This document shows positions 11,877-11,960 of a DNA stretch of 11,960 bases, piece by piece. Source of the stretch: Intrasporangium_A sp039812505 (GTDB lineage Bacteria > Actinomycetota > Actinomycetes > Actinomycetales > Dermatophilaceae); assembly GCF_039812505.1 (NCBI RefSeq), contig NZ_JBDIAQ010000108.1:1-11960 (forward strand). Direction: 5' to 3'. The notes beneath the pieces are model-generated. The model saw only the letters and a program-made list of their open reading frames with translations. It was not told where the DNA came from and did no database searches. A program made the position numbers and the translations under genes. Positions within the stretch are counted from its first letter, which is position 1. Each line of letters begins with the position of its first letter.

Positions 11877-11960
11877 TCAGGGCGGTCGCCGGGGCGGGTT
11901 CTCCAGCAGCCGCTGCAGAAGCTGCTGGGTGAGGACCGAGGAGTCCCGCTCGGCCAGGTC
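11877..11960 (-). CDS. 3' end of an unidentified gene (partial)
   Basis: On the minus strand an open frame enters from the right edge and ends at TGA (11879-11877). The 27 visible residues read DLAERDSSVLTQQLLQRLLE and then NPPRRPP. They form a leucine/glutamine-rich helix followed by a proline-arginine tail, a plausible natural C-terminus. The gap to the esterase start is 26 bases on the same strand. Too little is visible to name a family, and the call rests on position and residue pattern only. Confidence 0.4.
   Translation of the reverse strand, partial: DLAERDSSVLTQQLLQRLLENPPRRPP

Noticed and set aside
1..11960. CRISPR array, tRNA or rRNA genes, insertion sequence or prophage
   Set aside because: No regularly spaced direct repeats, no cloverleaf or rRNA-like stretch, and no transposase, integrase or terminal inverted repeats were seen on either strand.

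Overview
The window is about 12 kb of very GC-rich DNA, densely packed with genes and with third codon positions almost all G or C. Gene content and order (miaA, dapF and hflX close together, a YbxB/RsmC-like methyltransferase, fhs, a type B carboxylesterase) point to the chromosome of a high-GC actinobacterium. A member of Micrococcales such as the Intrasporangiaceae is my best guess, but this is an inference from style and not a demonstrated identity. No rRNA, tRNA, CRISPR array, phage or transposase gene is visible.

Layout. (1) Positions 81-3050, plus strand, is one tightly packed operon: peptide deformylase (def), tRNA dimethylallyltransferase (miaA), diaminopimelate epimerase (dapF) and a RimJ/RimL-like N-acetyltransferase. 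Each later gene starts inside the stop codon of the one before it (GTGA, ATGA, GTGA), so translation is probably coupled. (2) Positions 3157-3768, minus strand, is a single-domain rRNA-methyltransferase-like gene that converges on the operon and diverges from hflX. (3) Positions 3873-7996, plus strand, hold the ribosome-associated GTPase hflX, coupled by a GTGA overlap to a large cytoplasmic GH63/MGH1-like glycoside hydrolase. (4) Positions 8066-8557, plus strand, hold a small RelB/RelE-type toxin-antitoxin pair behind a strong Shine-Dalgarno site. (5) Positions 8628-11850, minus strand, hold formate-tetrahydrofolate ligase (fhs) and, upstream of it, a type B carboxylesterase. A probable gene tail runs off the right edge on the minus strand.

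Functionally this is mostly housekeeping: N-formyl removal from nascent proteins, tRNA A37 modification, lysine/peptidoglycan precursor synthesis, ribosome rescue, and one-carbon metabolism. The accessory part is the toxin-antitoxin pair and perhaps the glycoside hydrolase.

Two observations deserve attention. The RelE toxin reading frame is broken near its C-terminus by what looks like one extra G in a run of five. Removing that G restores a canonical ending and a stop that gives a normal 90-residue toxin. Second, a 14-15 nt motif (GGTGGGCGGCATAC) occurs three times at gene boundaries, with inverted repeats beside it. One copy lies in frame in the 3' end of miaA. I do not see a convincing wholly new system.
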